Assembly (NCBI RefSeq): GCF_900188455.1
Contig: NZ_FZOL01000017.1
Span: 107,755 to 171,754 of the forward strand
From: Pseudomonas japonica
GTDB taxonomy: Bacteria; Pseudomonadota; Gammaproteobacteria; Pseudomonadales; Pseudomonadaceae
Direction of reading: 5' to 3'
Length of the DNA: 64,000 nt
A program made the position numbers and the translations under genes. Positions 27,134 to 35,598 of this stretch are shown piece after piece; within the stretch, counting starts at the first letter, position 1; each line of letters begins with the position of its first letter. The notes beneath the pieces are model-generated. The model did no database searches, was not told where the DNA came from, and was given only the letters and a program-made list of their open reading frames with translations.

Positions 27134-28234
27134 ATGCCAACGCCACTCGAATCAGCCATCCAAACATCTGCCACTCGATTAAATCATTATATTGATATCC
27201 ATCGACGCCATCCGGAAGTCAGCTTCGTTGACCACCTCAAGCAGCGGCGAAGAGAAAAAAACGCCCACGCCAGTTCATTCAAACTCATTTATCTGGACAC
27301 CCTCGCCTGGAAATGCCTGGCAGATTTCCGGCAAGGCAAACCAACGCTGACGGCGGCAATGAAGGCATTTGGCGCGAGTATTGAACAAGTCTTTCAGACT
27401 GGGTAGTTTGCATTCCCAATAGGTGTTCCGACTTATTTTGAACTGGCCTCAATGATCGATCCAAATACTCAGGACACGTTAAGGCTAATAGTTGATGAGC
27501 TTTCACAAGGGCTTAGCATCACGTCCTATCATGATCGTGTAGGCTCTGAGCTGGAACTGCTTCAAACGAACAAATTTGATGAGGTGGAGGGGTTAGAAAA
27601 TTTTCTGTGTAGTCCTGTGGAGATGATCGGAATACCGACTATCTCACTCCCGCCTTTCGTCAAGGAATATGTAGATCAAAATACATTCAATAAAGCTTTT
27701 TTTGATGTTAATTATGAGACCCCATTTTCCATCCAGTTAGAAATCGCCAGCACCTCGCCAAGGAGACAATGGGATAATTCACGAGGAATTGCCGACCTTA
27801 ATCATGGCAAGGCTCAGCATCAGTCCGAAGTGGCAAATCTTAACATGGGTATATTTCTTGAGCTTAGAGGAGGCATCGAAGCATGGTTCATCAACGAAAA
27901 CAAGAAACTCGATTATCCGCAAATAACTTTGACTGCACTGAAGGCGATGAGCCTCTGGAAGGAAGACCCTGCTTCGAAGGCCATGCCGACATTACGTATC
28001 CTAAGCTCGCTGTATGGCCTAATGAGGTTTGATCCAAACCGCCGTTACAAAAACGGAGATCCCAATGACTTCATGGTGGCGGCGTCTGCTCTCCCCGTTG
28101 CCCAAGCGCTATTTACAGACAGAAAATTCGCAAACCTGCTATCAGATAAGCGAATCGGGATCGAGAGTTATTCAAATTGCGCTGTGGTCAGCAGTTTCGA
28201 AAACATGTCTGAATATCTAAGAAGCCAGATTTAA
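27134..28234 (+). pseudogene. PIN-like nuclease gene interrupted by an in-frame amber codon
   Basis: Two segments in the same frame are separated only by TAG at 27404-27406. The first gives 90 residues with the PIN-type strand KLIYLDTLAWKCL. Translation continues directly after the stop as FAFPIGVPTYFELASMIDP, with the acidic FEL motif, and ends with NDFMVAASALPVAQALFTDRKF, matching the C-terminal acidic residues of PIN ribonucleases. No frameshift is needed to join them. This could be a nonsense mutation, a sequencing error or, less likely, amber readthrough; a restart at the ATG of 27452 would give a 260-aa protein lacking the first catalytic Asp. GC content is low (around 45%), suggesting recent acquisition. 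Confidence 0.68.
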
Positions 28235-28468
28235 GGAGAGGTAGAGGCACTAGGCTTTTCATTGCTCACGCAATGATTTTAAATTAAACCAGGTCGCAAG
28301 TTACCCGTTGCAATCATTCGCCTTAGGTCTATAACGGCCAGCGGTGACCGTCCGCTTTCGACCCAAAGCTGCCCTTCACGAAGGGCAGCAATCGGCCAAA
28401 AGGAGACCCTCGAAGAAATCTAGAAAATTAGCGGGAATTCACAATCGCTCAAATAGAGGACAGCCATT

Positions 28469-29356
28469 TCATCTGTTCTTCAACGCAAGATCAGTCTGTT
28501 TCATCAAAAAGACCGAGGCGACACCAGCAAGGTGGTTCAGAGTCTGCGCCAGTTCAGGGGGATGAGCCACATAGCCATCATTCTTTCCATGTGAGGTTTC
28601 ATTACGTAGGGTGCCTATTCCGTGAAACATCGTGCCTACGCCCTGTAGCATTTCCGAAGAGGCCGGGCCAATGATGGACGAGCCTCGAAGAACACCTAAC
28701 AATCGCTTGAACAATTTCTCGACTGGGTAATGATCGTACCCTTCCTCTCCCAGTAGTTTTAGACAACCTTTGAGCACGGTTTCAATGTGCGTGCAACTGA
28801 GAGAAATTGATTGGTCAGGATCTGGAAGAACCAATTTTCGAGCCTTCAACCACGAGTCCAACAACATAGAATTACCGCTAAATAGACCATCTAGATCTGC
28901 ATCGATCTCAGCTTTCTCGACAGTAACGAATTGAGCAAGGGACTGAACTACATAGGCGGTTTTCGAAAACTCCTTGTCGAGGTTCTGGAGCAAGTCAGCT
29001 ACTAGCGAACTCAATATCTTGGGATCACTGACGCGCCTCTGCATATCAGTGCCAGCATCCTCCAACGAACAAAGAGTCCAGTAGTCATATTCACTGGGGC
29101 GCGGCACCTCTTTCCATCCAATCTTTAGCTCCCGACCAGTGAATGCGAGATAGCAGGCTGTGCGCCCAATTGGCTCTTCTTCTTGGTCAAGAATTTCATC
29201 AAAAGCAATGGTTTCGCTATTGCCAGAACAACCAAGACCTTGGACCAAATCCAAAAGCTTTTGCTCGAAGGCTCTTAAGCCATGCAGTAACTGCAGGTTC
29301 TCATTTTTTACTCTTGCCGATCTAATAGCCAGTTCTGCGAATTCATCGTCACTCAT
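28469..29356 (-). CDS. Abortive-infection C-terminal (Abi_C/HEPN-like) protein
   Basis: A 295-aa soluble protein. The C-terminal third has the Abi_C pattern: CTHIETVLKGCLKLLGEE, YPVEKLFKRLLGVL and IGTLRNETSHGKNDGY, where RNETSH is an R-x4-H motif as in HEPN ribonucleases. The N-terminal 180 residues carry no recognised domain and could sense the trigger. Abi_C proteins occur in phage-abortive systems, and the island context (two Avs-like proteins, an ApeA-like protein) agrees. Low GC. Confidence 0.7.
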   Translation of the reverse strand: MSDDEFAELAIRSARVKNENLQLLHGLRAFEQKLLDLVQGLGCSGNSETIAFDEILDQEEEPIGRTACYLAFTGRELKIGWKEVPRPSEYDYWTLCSLEDAGTDMQRRVSDPKILSSLVADLLQNLDKEFSKTAYVVQSLAQFVTVEKAEIDADLDGLFSGNSMLLDSWLKARKLVLPDPDQSISLSCTHIETVLKGCLKLLGEEGYDHYPVEKLFKRLLGVLRGSSIIGPASSEMLQGVGTMFHGIGTLRNETSHGKNDGYVAHPPELAQTLNHLAGVASVFLMKQTDLALKNR

Positions 29357-29663
29357 TTCTGATCCATCCGTTTATTCAGTTTTCCAGAATGTAGATCGCC
29401 ACCGCACCAGCAAGATTATTTGAAGTCGTCCCTCATCAGCATTGGCGTTTTTTCACCACCATGCGCTGTACCTGCCGAAGCTGTAAGAAACCACCCACCA
29501 GCCAAACCCTCAACGTCCTTGTGACTTTTGAGTAATTGACCCTAGGCGAGCATTATCGCGATACTACCTTTCAATGCCCTCAGACATCAATTCGGTCAAA
29601 AACCTGAGACGCCGATCTATCAAAACGACATTTATTGTACGCCGAGTCGCCAGGGAGCTCGCT

Positions 29664-30284
29664 ATGCAGGACAGCTATACGATTATTGAGCATCGCCATC
29701 GTTTCGCAACTTGGGCAGCTGGCAGAGCCTACTCCAGGCAAGGTCCTGGGCACACAATGGCCGTGGCGACAAAACTCATCAACGAGTCAGGCGTGGGGAG
29801 GATTTCAACCCTAGACGACCTGCCACCCATTGAAGAAATGGATGCATTTCTCGATGGGTATTTTCAGACGGTCGTCAAAATCGCCACAGGTATGACATAC
29901 ACGCGCAGGTGGGAAGACAAGCAAACGAAAGCCAAAAGGTCAGAAGTCCTCCCACTTGAGTGTTCATATGGTCGAGCTCAAAAGCTCGTAAATGTTTATC
30001 TAAAATCGAAACTAGTTTGTACAAATTCGGGTGATCAAGTCAGTATCGCAGCACTACATCCTCCTCTTGATAGACAACTCATCGAAGCGATTCGGCGCTA
30101 CCTCTCGAGGGCTCCATACAAAGGCACCAAGATTCAGGAAGACTTCATCACCGCTCTGGCGCTGGGTGACAGCTGGACGAACTTCGACAAGGCAGCCTAC
30201 GACGCTCACATCAAGGTAGTGAAGGCCATCCAAGGGCGACGTCCACTGTGGGGGATCGAATGGCTGTGGAAGCCAACAGAGTAG
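29664..30284 (+). CDS. Hypothetical protein
   Basis: A 206-aa soluble protein; no family recognised. The ATG at 29664 is chosen because AGGGAG lies 6 nt upstream and the sequence from MQDSYTIIEHRHRFATWAAGRA onward looks like a coherent domain. Upstream in-frame codons from 29574 add a basic segment with no ribosome site. It sits between two HEPN-type genes on the opposite strand and converges with the ApeA-like gene. Confidence 0.55.
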   Translation: MQDSYTIIEHRHRFATWAAGRAYSRQGPGHTMAVATKLINESGVGRISTLDDLPPIEEMDAFLDGYFQTVVKIATGMTYTRRWEDKQTKAKRSEVLPLECSYGRAQKLVNVYLKSKLVCTNSGDQVSIAALHPPLDRQLIEAIRRYLSRAPYKGTKIQEDFITALALGDSWTNFDKAAYDAHIKVVKAIQGRRPLWGIEWLWKPTE

Positions 30285-30318
30285 ATAAAAAAACAGATTT
30301 TAAGGCCCGTCGGCTTCT

Positions 30319-30339
30319 GGCCGGGCACTGAACCCGGCC
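30319..30339. terminator. Hairpin between convergent genes
   Basis: A perfect 7-bp GC stem (GGCCGGG/CCCGGCC) with a 7-nt loop lies between the convergent 206-aa and ApeA-like genes. On the minus strand a T-rich run follows about 20 nt later. A weak terminator at best. Confidence 0.35.
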
Positions 30340-30414
30340 GATGACGGCTATGGGTTAAAACGGTCGCTCGTATACAGCGGTTTCCATCCATTCCGGATAT
30401 TTGCAAACCATCAC

Positions 30415-31761
30415 CTAGCTGCATGCTCCCGACTTGGGTGGGAGGTTTTCCACGCCGCGATTGAGCAAGTCGAGCAGGACTGTTTCACGAGACTCTAGTG
30501 ATTGCGCTAGACCAACCAGGGCGTTTGCAGCTTCTCGTGCAAGGCGACGTGCCAAGACTCGCTGTTGGGTAGAGATGACTCGATCCTCAGGACGCCCGTG
30601 GACATAGGTGCATCGCATGTCGTAAAGGTCCAGATAGTCCTTCGCTGCGCCCGGATCGTCTATAGCAGCACTTAGTCTTGCCGCGACCCTGCGGGTCGCA
30701 GATTGGTCATGATTATCGCCCGTACGGCGCAGCCTGCGCTTGTGGTCTGCCTCGGCGCCAAACGCGGCCTCAATCATTATGAGATGCGCCATAACTTCAT
30801 CGATGCCTTCAGAAAGAAAGGCGCGGACCAGAAAGTGTTCGACCGGAGTTGAGAAAAGTTCCGACGCTTGGATCCTCGCGGCCTCTAGCTGCGTCCACTT
30901 GGCCCCCAGTGTACGCTGCATATCTTCGGCAGTTGCCCAGGTTCGCAGCGAAATCGGGTGCTCGGACTCCTCCCACTCGTCGTGGTCCACCTGGCGAAAG
31001 TACGGTTCCCACGACAGCCTCTCGGGGAGCGGCGGCGAGGACGGGAACGCGCACAAGTCATCGTCAACGGTGTAGATCCAAGGCAGGCGGAAGCACCGCC
31101 AGTCAACCTCGGTCATCTCGGCCCACTCCTCCCATGGTGCAAGCAGCAGGAAGAACAGGGCGCGCTCCACCACTGCGGGGAAGCGTCCACGGTGGGGAAC
31201 AATCTCTCCTTGATCCTTTCCGAAGGGAAAGTCCAGCCAGGAAAACTGGCGATTGCCAGATTCATCTCGAACCGAGATGTCTTCCTCTACAACCATCCAA
31301 TTGAACAGCGATAAGCTCTGACTGTCCAGCCGTATACCGGGATAACAGCGCTCTAAGCGGGGCGCATCGAACAACACCTCGAGCTCGGCGGCAGAGAATC
31401 GACCGATCTGGGTATTACCAAACCGGAACGACGGGACTTCATCGGCCATATCGAGCGGGCAGAGGTATCGTCGCCTAGTGATGGTGCGTTCAAACTCATG
31501 AGTTAAAGCGGCAGCCACTTTGTCCATGTCCGGCTTGGGCTGGTTGAGGAGATGAAGGTTGATGCATGGTAGACCCAGCGCCCTAAGCGCATTGCCGATG
31601 GAAGTCTCCAGTCCAAAAATAGACTTTCCACCGTGGTAACGCTCGGTCAGCAATTTCTTCAGTGCGACGAACTCATGGCTACTCCAGAGATTCTCGGGTC
31701 CGGGCAGCGGAATATCCCACAGCGTTTGAAGTGCAGTGACAAGAGATTTATCTGAAGGCAT
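30415..31761 (-). CDS. ApeA-like protein with HEPN domain
   Basis: A 448-aa protein. The C-terminal part (about residues 290-420) has the ApeA-like HEPN arrangement: VEHFLVRAFLSEG, LIMIEAAFG and LDLYDMRCTYVHGR, where RCTYVH is the R-x4-H catalytic motif. The N-terminal part resembles the ligand/trigger domain of ApeA only in position. ApeA-type proteins are abortive anti-phage RNases. ATG at 31761 is preferred; a TTG at 31794 is possible, but the GGAGGGTGAG region between them is more suited to the later start. Its promoter region is duplicated at 25.4 kb. Confidence 0.65.
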   Translation of the reverse strand: MPSDKSLVTALQTLWDIPLPGPENLWSSHEFVALKKLLTERYHGGKSIFGLETSIGNALRALGLPCINLHLLNQPKPDMDKVAAALTHEFERTITRRRYLCPLDMADEVPSFRFGNTQIGRFSAAELEVLFDAPRLERCYPGIRLDSQSLSLFNWMVVEEDISVRDESGNRQFSWLDFPFGKDQGEIVPHRGRFPAVVERALFFLLLAPWEEWAEMTEVDWRCFRLPWIYTVDDDLCAFPSSPPLPERLSWEPYFRQVDHDEWEESEHPISLRTWATAEDMQRTLGAKWTQLEAARIQASELFSTPVEHFLVRAFLSEGIDEVMAHLIMIEAAFGAEADHKRRLRRTGDNHDQSATRRVAARLSAAIDDPGAAKDYLDLYDMRCTYVHGRPEDRVISTQQRVLARRLAREAANALVGLAQSLESRETVLLDLLNRGVENLPPKSGACS

Positions 31762-31970
31762 GAGTGGCTCACCCTCCTTGGTGCGTCTGTTCAAATGATC
31801 TCAAGGTTACCTGAGGATTTTACAAGTTGGTGAATAAAGAGACTTTGCTGAGAGAGATGCCAAATTTGCAGGCTATCTCGGAAAAAGTCTCGTTACTCCG
31901 CAAAAGCTCCAGTCCGTCGCGGCCGCATTTTGGGCTCTTCATCTAGTTTCGCGATTGACGCAACAGCAGC
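31761..31970. repeat. Direct repeat, copy B (promoter segment of the ApeA-like gene)
   Basis: Partner of 25439-25655 in the same orientation. It shares GAGTGGCTCA, CTCCTTGGTRCGT, GGTTACCTGAGRATTTT, GAATAAAGAGACTTT, CGGAAAAAGTCTC and TAGTTTCGCGATTG. The 14-bp inverted repeat seen in copy A is degenerate here (right arm AAAGTCTCGTTACT). The two copies flank about 6.3 kb of small and defence-type genes. Confidence 0.65.
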
Positions 31971-32022
31971 GGAGAAGGCCAGGTGAGTCTTTGCCCAGGT
32001 GCGGACTATCTGAAAACGACGA

Positions 32023-32038
32023 GGGCCGCGCAGGGCCC
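32023..32038 (-). terminator. Probable terminator of the mvaT-like gene
   Basis: A GGGCC/GGCCC stem, on the minus strand followed by TCGTCGTTTTC, 20 bp beyond the mvaT-like stop codon. Short stem and weak T-run. Confidence 0.4.
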
Positions 32039-32057
32039 AGACATATCCCGAACGCCA

Positions 32058-32426
32058 TTACTCAGCCAACCATGATTCCACAGTGTCTGAACCATATTCA
32101 GCCTTCCACTCCTTGAGAAGCTTGTGGTTACCACCCTTGGTTTCGATGACCTCGCCAGTGTGTGGGTGTTTATACTGTTTGACTTGGCGTGGTTTGCGAG
32201 TGCCCGTCTTTAACTCTAGGGCTGCTGTTGCGCGACGCGATGCTTGCGGGTCTAGAACCTCGATCACGGTGCGGAGGCTATAGCCATAGTCAGCGAGCAG
32301 CTCACGGAGTTTTTTCTCGAACTCGACTTCACGCTGAAGGCCCTCATCGCCTTTCATGGCTTCAAGAGCGGCCAATTGCTCAGCGAGGTGCTTTTCGAGC
32401 TGACGAAATTCTGCAAGACGGGACAT
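32058..32426 (-). CDS. MvaT/MvaU-type H-NS-like xenogeneic silencer
   Basis: A 122-aa nucleoid protein of the MvaT family. The N-terminal oligomerisation coiled coil starts MSRLAEFRQLEKHLAEQLAAL; the C-terminal DNA-binding domain contains YKHPHTGEVIETKGGNHKLL and KEWKAEYGSDTVESWL, the characteristic MvaT AT-hook-like region. The length matches chromosomal MvaT (~124 aa). AAGGA lies 8 nt before the ATG at 32426. Island-borne MvaT copies can silence AT-rich cargo or mix with host MvaT; here it lies amid low-GC defence genes. Confidence 0.9.
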   Translation of the reverse strand: MSRLAEFRQLEKHLAEQLAALEAMKGDEGLQREVEFEKKLRELLADYGYSLRTVIEVLDPQASRRATAALELKTGTRKPRQVKQYKHPHTGEVIETKGGNHKLLKEWKAEYGSDTVESWLAE

Positions 32427-32645
32427 TTGAGTTTCCTTAGGATAATTCACTCTGTTCGCTCGGGGCCTCAGGCAACGATTGATACGACTGCATGATAGTA
32501 CGATGACGGAAAGCACCATGTGAAGCTTGTACGCTGCACGGAGTGACCCTAGATTCTTCGCTGTCGCGTCAGATTACAACATGTCTCTAGCTGACATCGT
32601 GCTGGCAGGAGCAAAAGCTCCACTTTCTGATATGGGTACCCGTTA

Positions 32646-33269
32646 ATGTCTGTTACCGCCATCATTTCCAAACGAATAAAGCGAATGAAGAAAGGTCAGC
32701 CATTCACTGGTGCAGTGTTCCTCAATGCTGGCCCGAGAGGTGCTGTCGACAAAGCACTGTCTCGACTCGTTCGAGATGGGACGCTTGAACGCGTAATCCG
32801 CGGCGTTTACATGCGTCCCAAGGTCAGCAAGATTCTTGGTCGATTAGCTCCAAGCCCGATTCAGGTGGTTGAGGCCATTGCGCGTGCTCGGAGGGAAAAG
32901 CTCAATATCCATGGTGCAGAGGCGGTAAGGCGGCTAGGTTTAAGCACCCAAATGCAGATCCAACCCGTCTACTACACCAGTGGCCCTACCCGCGCTATAC
33001 GCGTAGGCGAAGCAGTTGTGCACCTACAGCACGCACCACATGAATACCTTCAGCATGCTGGTACCAAAGTCGGGATAGTGCTCACCGCCTTGCTCTATCT
33101 CGGCCAGGAAGAGGCAACAGTGGTGGTTATTGCACGCATCCTGAGAGCGTTGAGTCTTGAGGAGGTCAAGAAGCTCCAAGCCTCAAGAAAGCCACAGTGG
33201 ATGGAGTTAGCCTTGGAGCGTGCTGGCAAGGACATTGAAGTGGCTGCCAGTGAAATAGTGATGGGCTAA
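32646..33269 (+). CDS. DUF6088 family (AbiEi-like) protein
   Basis: A 207-aa protein with an N-terminal winged-helix-like region (FLNAGPRGAVDKALSRLVRDGTLERVIRGVYMRPK) and an AbiEi-type C domain (NIHGAEAVRRLGLSTQ). Homologues act as transcriptional antitoxins in AbiE type IV toxin-antitoxin systems, but no nucleotidyltransferase toxin (AbiEii) is adjacent, so this may be solitary or a regulator. A C-terminal fragment of a second copy lies at 15807-15986. Monocistronic, ATG at 32646. Confidence 0.75.
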   Translation: MSVTAIISKRIKRMKKGQPFTGAVFLNAGPRGAVDKALSRLVRDGTLERVIRGVYMRPKVSKILGRLAPSPIQVVEAIARARREKLNIHGAEAVRRLGLSTQMQIQPVYYTSGPTRAIRVGEAVVHLQHAPHEYLQHAGTKVGIVLTALLYLGQEEATVVVIARILRALSLEEVKKLQASRKPQWMELALERAGKDIEVAASEIVMG

Positions 33270-33314
33270 ACCGTGAACCGCTATGGCTGTATAGGTCTGA
33301 ACCGCTACCCGAAG

Positions 33315-34313
33315 CTAATTTTTTGAGGGGCGCGCTGCCGAAGCTTTTCCCCGCTGGCCCTTGGACTTGGCAAGTTGCTGAAACAAGGCGTCTGCTCGAG
33401 CCTGTGCAACGATTGCTTGCTCCCGATTACTAGCCACCTCGCGGTGTGCGAGCAGCAGTTTCTCTTCCAAAGCTTGGCATCGTCGGGTGAGCTCCTCCTG
33501 TGCTGTCGTTGACTGTTCCTGCCCGCGCTGCAGGCCCTGAAGTTGCAATTGCGCTATCTCTCGCTGCTCACGTGCGTCCGCCAGGTCACGCTGGACCGAC
33601 AGCACTAGCTCTTGCATCGCCTGCAGCCTACCTTCGGCTTCCTTGAGCTGACTGGCAAGCCCCTTGTTTTCCTCGCGAACTCGATCGAGCTCGCGATACG
33701 CCCGATTCTCAACATCGCGACTATAGCGCTGTAACTCCTGCCGTGACTGTTCAGCCTGCCGGTGCCTGTCGTTCATTTGCTCAGTAACCAAACTCAGTTG
33801 CTGTTGCCCCTCGTTGCGCCGGGCAATGAGCTCCTCTCGCTGGGTGCAGAGGTCGTCGATCAGGGATTGGCGCTCCGCCAACAATCTCTCCAAATCGGCC
33901 TGTCGAGCCTCCATGGTCTTACGGGCCGCCACCGCTTCAGCCACCTGCTGGCGGGCGTGATCAACGTCCATACGTGCTCGTTCCTGCTGCGCAACCAGCG
34001 CCTCACGTTCGTCACTCAGCACCTGACGCTGATCGGCCAGGAAATCCTCAGCAACACTGGCGGAAACGGCCGTTGCCTGTTGCCACACGGTAATGAACGC
34101 TTGCTCCACCTCAACAGGCAGACCTGATAGGCGCGCTTGACCACGCAGACGCCGCGCCAACTGCTCCCACCATTGATCAAGCAGAGCCCCCACTCGGGCC
34201 TGACTACCGCGACCAAGCTCGGCACGAACACGCTCGACAGTGGGGCGCTCACCACGGGCGAACACTGCATCCGCGGCGGTAAACACATCGGTTTCCGGCA
34301 CTCCTACTATCAT
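33315..34313 (-). CDS. tnpT: TnpT-like cointegrate resolution protein (KfrA_N coiled coil)
   Basis: A 332-aa protein with an N-terminal KfrA-type DNA-binding domain (residues 5-60: FTAADAVFARGERPTVERVRA, ...ARVGALLDQWW) and a Gln/Glu-rich coiled coil over the rest. It is divergent from a tyrosine recombinase with only 68 bp between them. That is the exact arrangement of the Tn4651-type TnpT/TnpS module, in which TnpT promotes TnpS-mediated recombination at the intervening site to resolve cointegrates (established family knowledge). AAGGAG lies 5 nt before the ATG. Confidence 0.75.
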   Translation of the reverse strand: MIVGVPETDVFTAADAVFARGERPTVERVRAELGRGSQARVGALLDQWWEQLARRLRGQARLSGLPVEVEQAFITVWQQATAVSASVAEDFLADQRQVLSDEREALVAQQERARMDVDHARQQVAEAVAARKTMEARQADLERLLAERQSLIDDLCTQREELIARRNEGQQQLSLVTEQMNDRHRQAEQSRQELQRYSRDVENRAYRELDRVREENKGLASQLKEAEGRLQAMQELVLSVQRDLADAREQREIAQLQLQGLQRGQEQSTTAQEELTRRCQALEEKLLLAHREVASNREQAIVAQARADALFQQLAKSKGQRGKASAARPSKN

Positions 34314-34381
34314 GCTGGCTCCTTAGCTATACTAGGTCCGATAATTAAATCTTATCCGATGTTACTAACGGAAATAATACG
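34314..34381. promoter_or_regulatory. Candidate tnpS/tnpT resolution site and divergent promoters
   Basis: The AT-rich 68-bp spacer between the divergent tnpT and tnpS genes contains an almost perfect inverted repeat: TCCGATAA (34337-34344) and TTATCCGA (34352-34359), one mismatch, 7-bp centre. This is the size and form of a tyrosine-recombinase core site. In Tn4651-type modules the recombination site lies in this same spacer. The crossover is inferred. Confidence 0.55.
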
Positions 34382-35494
34382 GTGAACGTATCCAAAACCG
34401 CAGGTCCGCCTCGTTTTAGGGTCCAAAGTGAGCTTGAAACCACGGCCTTATCACCTGACGCACAGGCCGCCGCCGAGGCGTTTATCGCCGCTGGGACGGC
34501 ACCAAACACGGTGCGCAGCTATCGTACGGCCCTAGCCTATTGGGATGCCTGGCTACACCTTCGCTACCGGCGCGCCCTTGGCGACGGCGGGATAGCAGAG
34601 GCTGTGGTCGTTCAGTTCATCGTCGATCACCTGGCGCGTCCGACCGCGGATGGAACTTGGCACCACCTCTTGCCGGCGGACGTTGACCTTGCCTTGCGCA
34701 CGGCTCGCGTCAAAGGCAAGGCCGGACCACTGGCGTTCAACACTGTCAGCCATCGCCTGGCCGTCCTGGCCAAATGGCACAAGCTCAACGGCTGGGACAA
34801 CCCGTGCGCGGCATCAGCGGTCACCACCCTGCTGCGCGAAGCAGGCAAGGCACAAGCCCGCCGCGGTGTCGCCGTGCGCAAGAAGACCGCCCTCACGCGC
34901 GAGCCACTTCTGGCCATGCTTGCGACCTGCACGGATGGACTGCGCGGCATACGGGACAAGGCCTTGATCCTGCTCGCGTGGAGCGGAGGCGGTCGACGCA
35001 GATCCGAAGTGGTGTCTTTAAGAGTAGAAGACCTACGGCGCGTGGATGAGGAAACGTGGCTGTATAGTCTCGGCACAACCAAGACCGAGACCAGCGGCCA
35101 GATTCGCGAGAAGCCCTTGAAGGGAGTTGCAGCAAGGGCGCTGGAGGCTTGGCTCGTCGCGGCGCCCTCCTCTGCTGGCCCGCTATTCAGGCGGATGCGC
35201 AAGCATGACCAGGTCACCAACATCGCGTTGTCCGGCGAGGCGATCGCACGCATCATCAAGCGAAGGGCGCAACTTGCAGGACTACCCGGGGATTGGGCAG
35301 CCCACAGCCTGAGGTCGGGTTTCGTCACAGAGTCGGGGCGACAGGGTGTTCCCCTGGGTGACGTCATGGCGATGACCGAGCACCGCAGCGTGAGCACGGT
35401 CATGGGTTACTTCCAGGCCGGTTCATTGATGGCCAGCCGTGCCACACAGCTTCTGGATGACGACGATGACATTCGCCCCGAGCAAGGTGCATGA
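34382..35494 (+). CDS. tnpS: TnpS-like tyrosine recombinase
   Basis: A 370-aa site-specific recombinase. The N-terminal SAM-like core-binding domain (about residues 28-150) includes TAPNTVRSYRTALAYWDAWL. The catalytic domain shows Arg in GGGRRRSEVVSL, a Lys in TTKTET, the HSLRSG box (His and Arg II), EHRSVSTVMGYF with the second His and the nucleophilic Tyr. It starts at GTG 34382, divergent from tnpT. In the family TnpS with TnpT resolves cointegrates of replicative transposons; here it could serve the neighbouring Tn7-like module or another element. Confidence 0.82.
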   Translation: MNVSKTAGPPRFRVQSELETTALSPDAQAAAEAFIAAGTAPNTVRSYRTALAYWDAWLHLRYRRALGDGGIAEAVVVQFIVDHLARPTADGTWHHLLPADVDLALRTARVKGKAGPLAFNTVSHRLAVLAKWHKLNGWDNPCAASAVTTLLREAGKAQARRGVAVRKKTALTREPLLAMLATCTDGLRGIRDKALILLAWSGGGRRRSEVVSLRVEDLRRVDEETWLYSLGTTKTETSGQIREKPLKGVAARALEAWLVAAPSSAGPLFRRMRKHDQVTNIALSGEAIARIIKRRAQLAGLPGDWAAHSLRSGFVTESGRQGVPLGDVMAMTEHRSVSTVMGYFQAGSLMASRATQLLDDDDDIRPEQGA

Positions 35495-35598
35495 TCCGAA
35501 CCTGGACGCGGCGTTACTCGTGCGTTAGATACGTTGACGAGTACCGCCTTGACGTACTCGCTAGCCTCAGTCGAGCGTGCAGAGCAGGCCGCCGCGCC

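Noticed and set aside
27452..28234. Independent gene starting at 27452
   Set aside because: The frame is continuous with the upstream 90-aa segment except for one TAG, and sequence directly after the stop (FPIGVPTYFELASM) lies before the ATG yet reads as part of the PIN-like domain, so a single broken gene explains it better.
32646..33269. Complete AbiE type IV toxin-antitoxin pair
   Set aside because: Only the antitoxin-like DUF6088 gene is present; the next gene is the divergent-strand tnpT and no nucleotidyltransferase toxin is adjacent.
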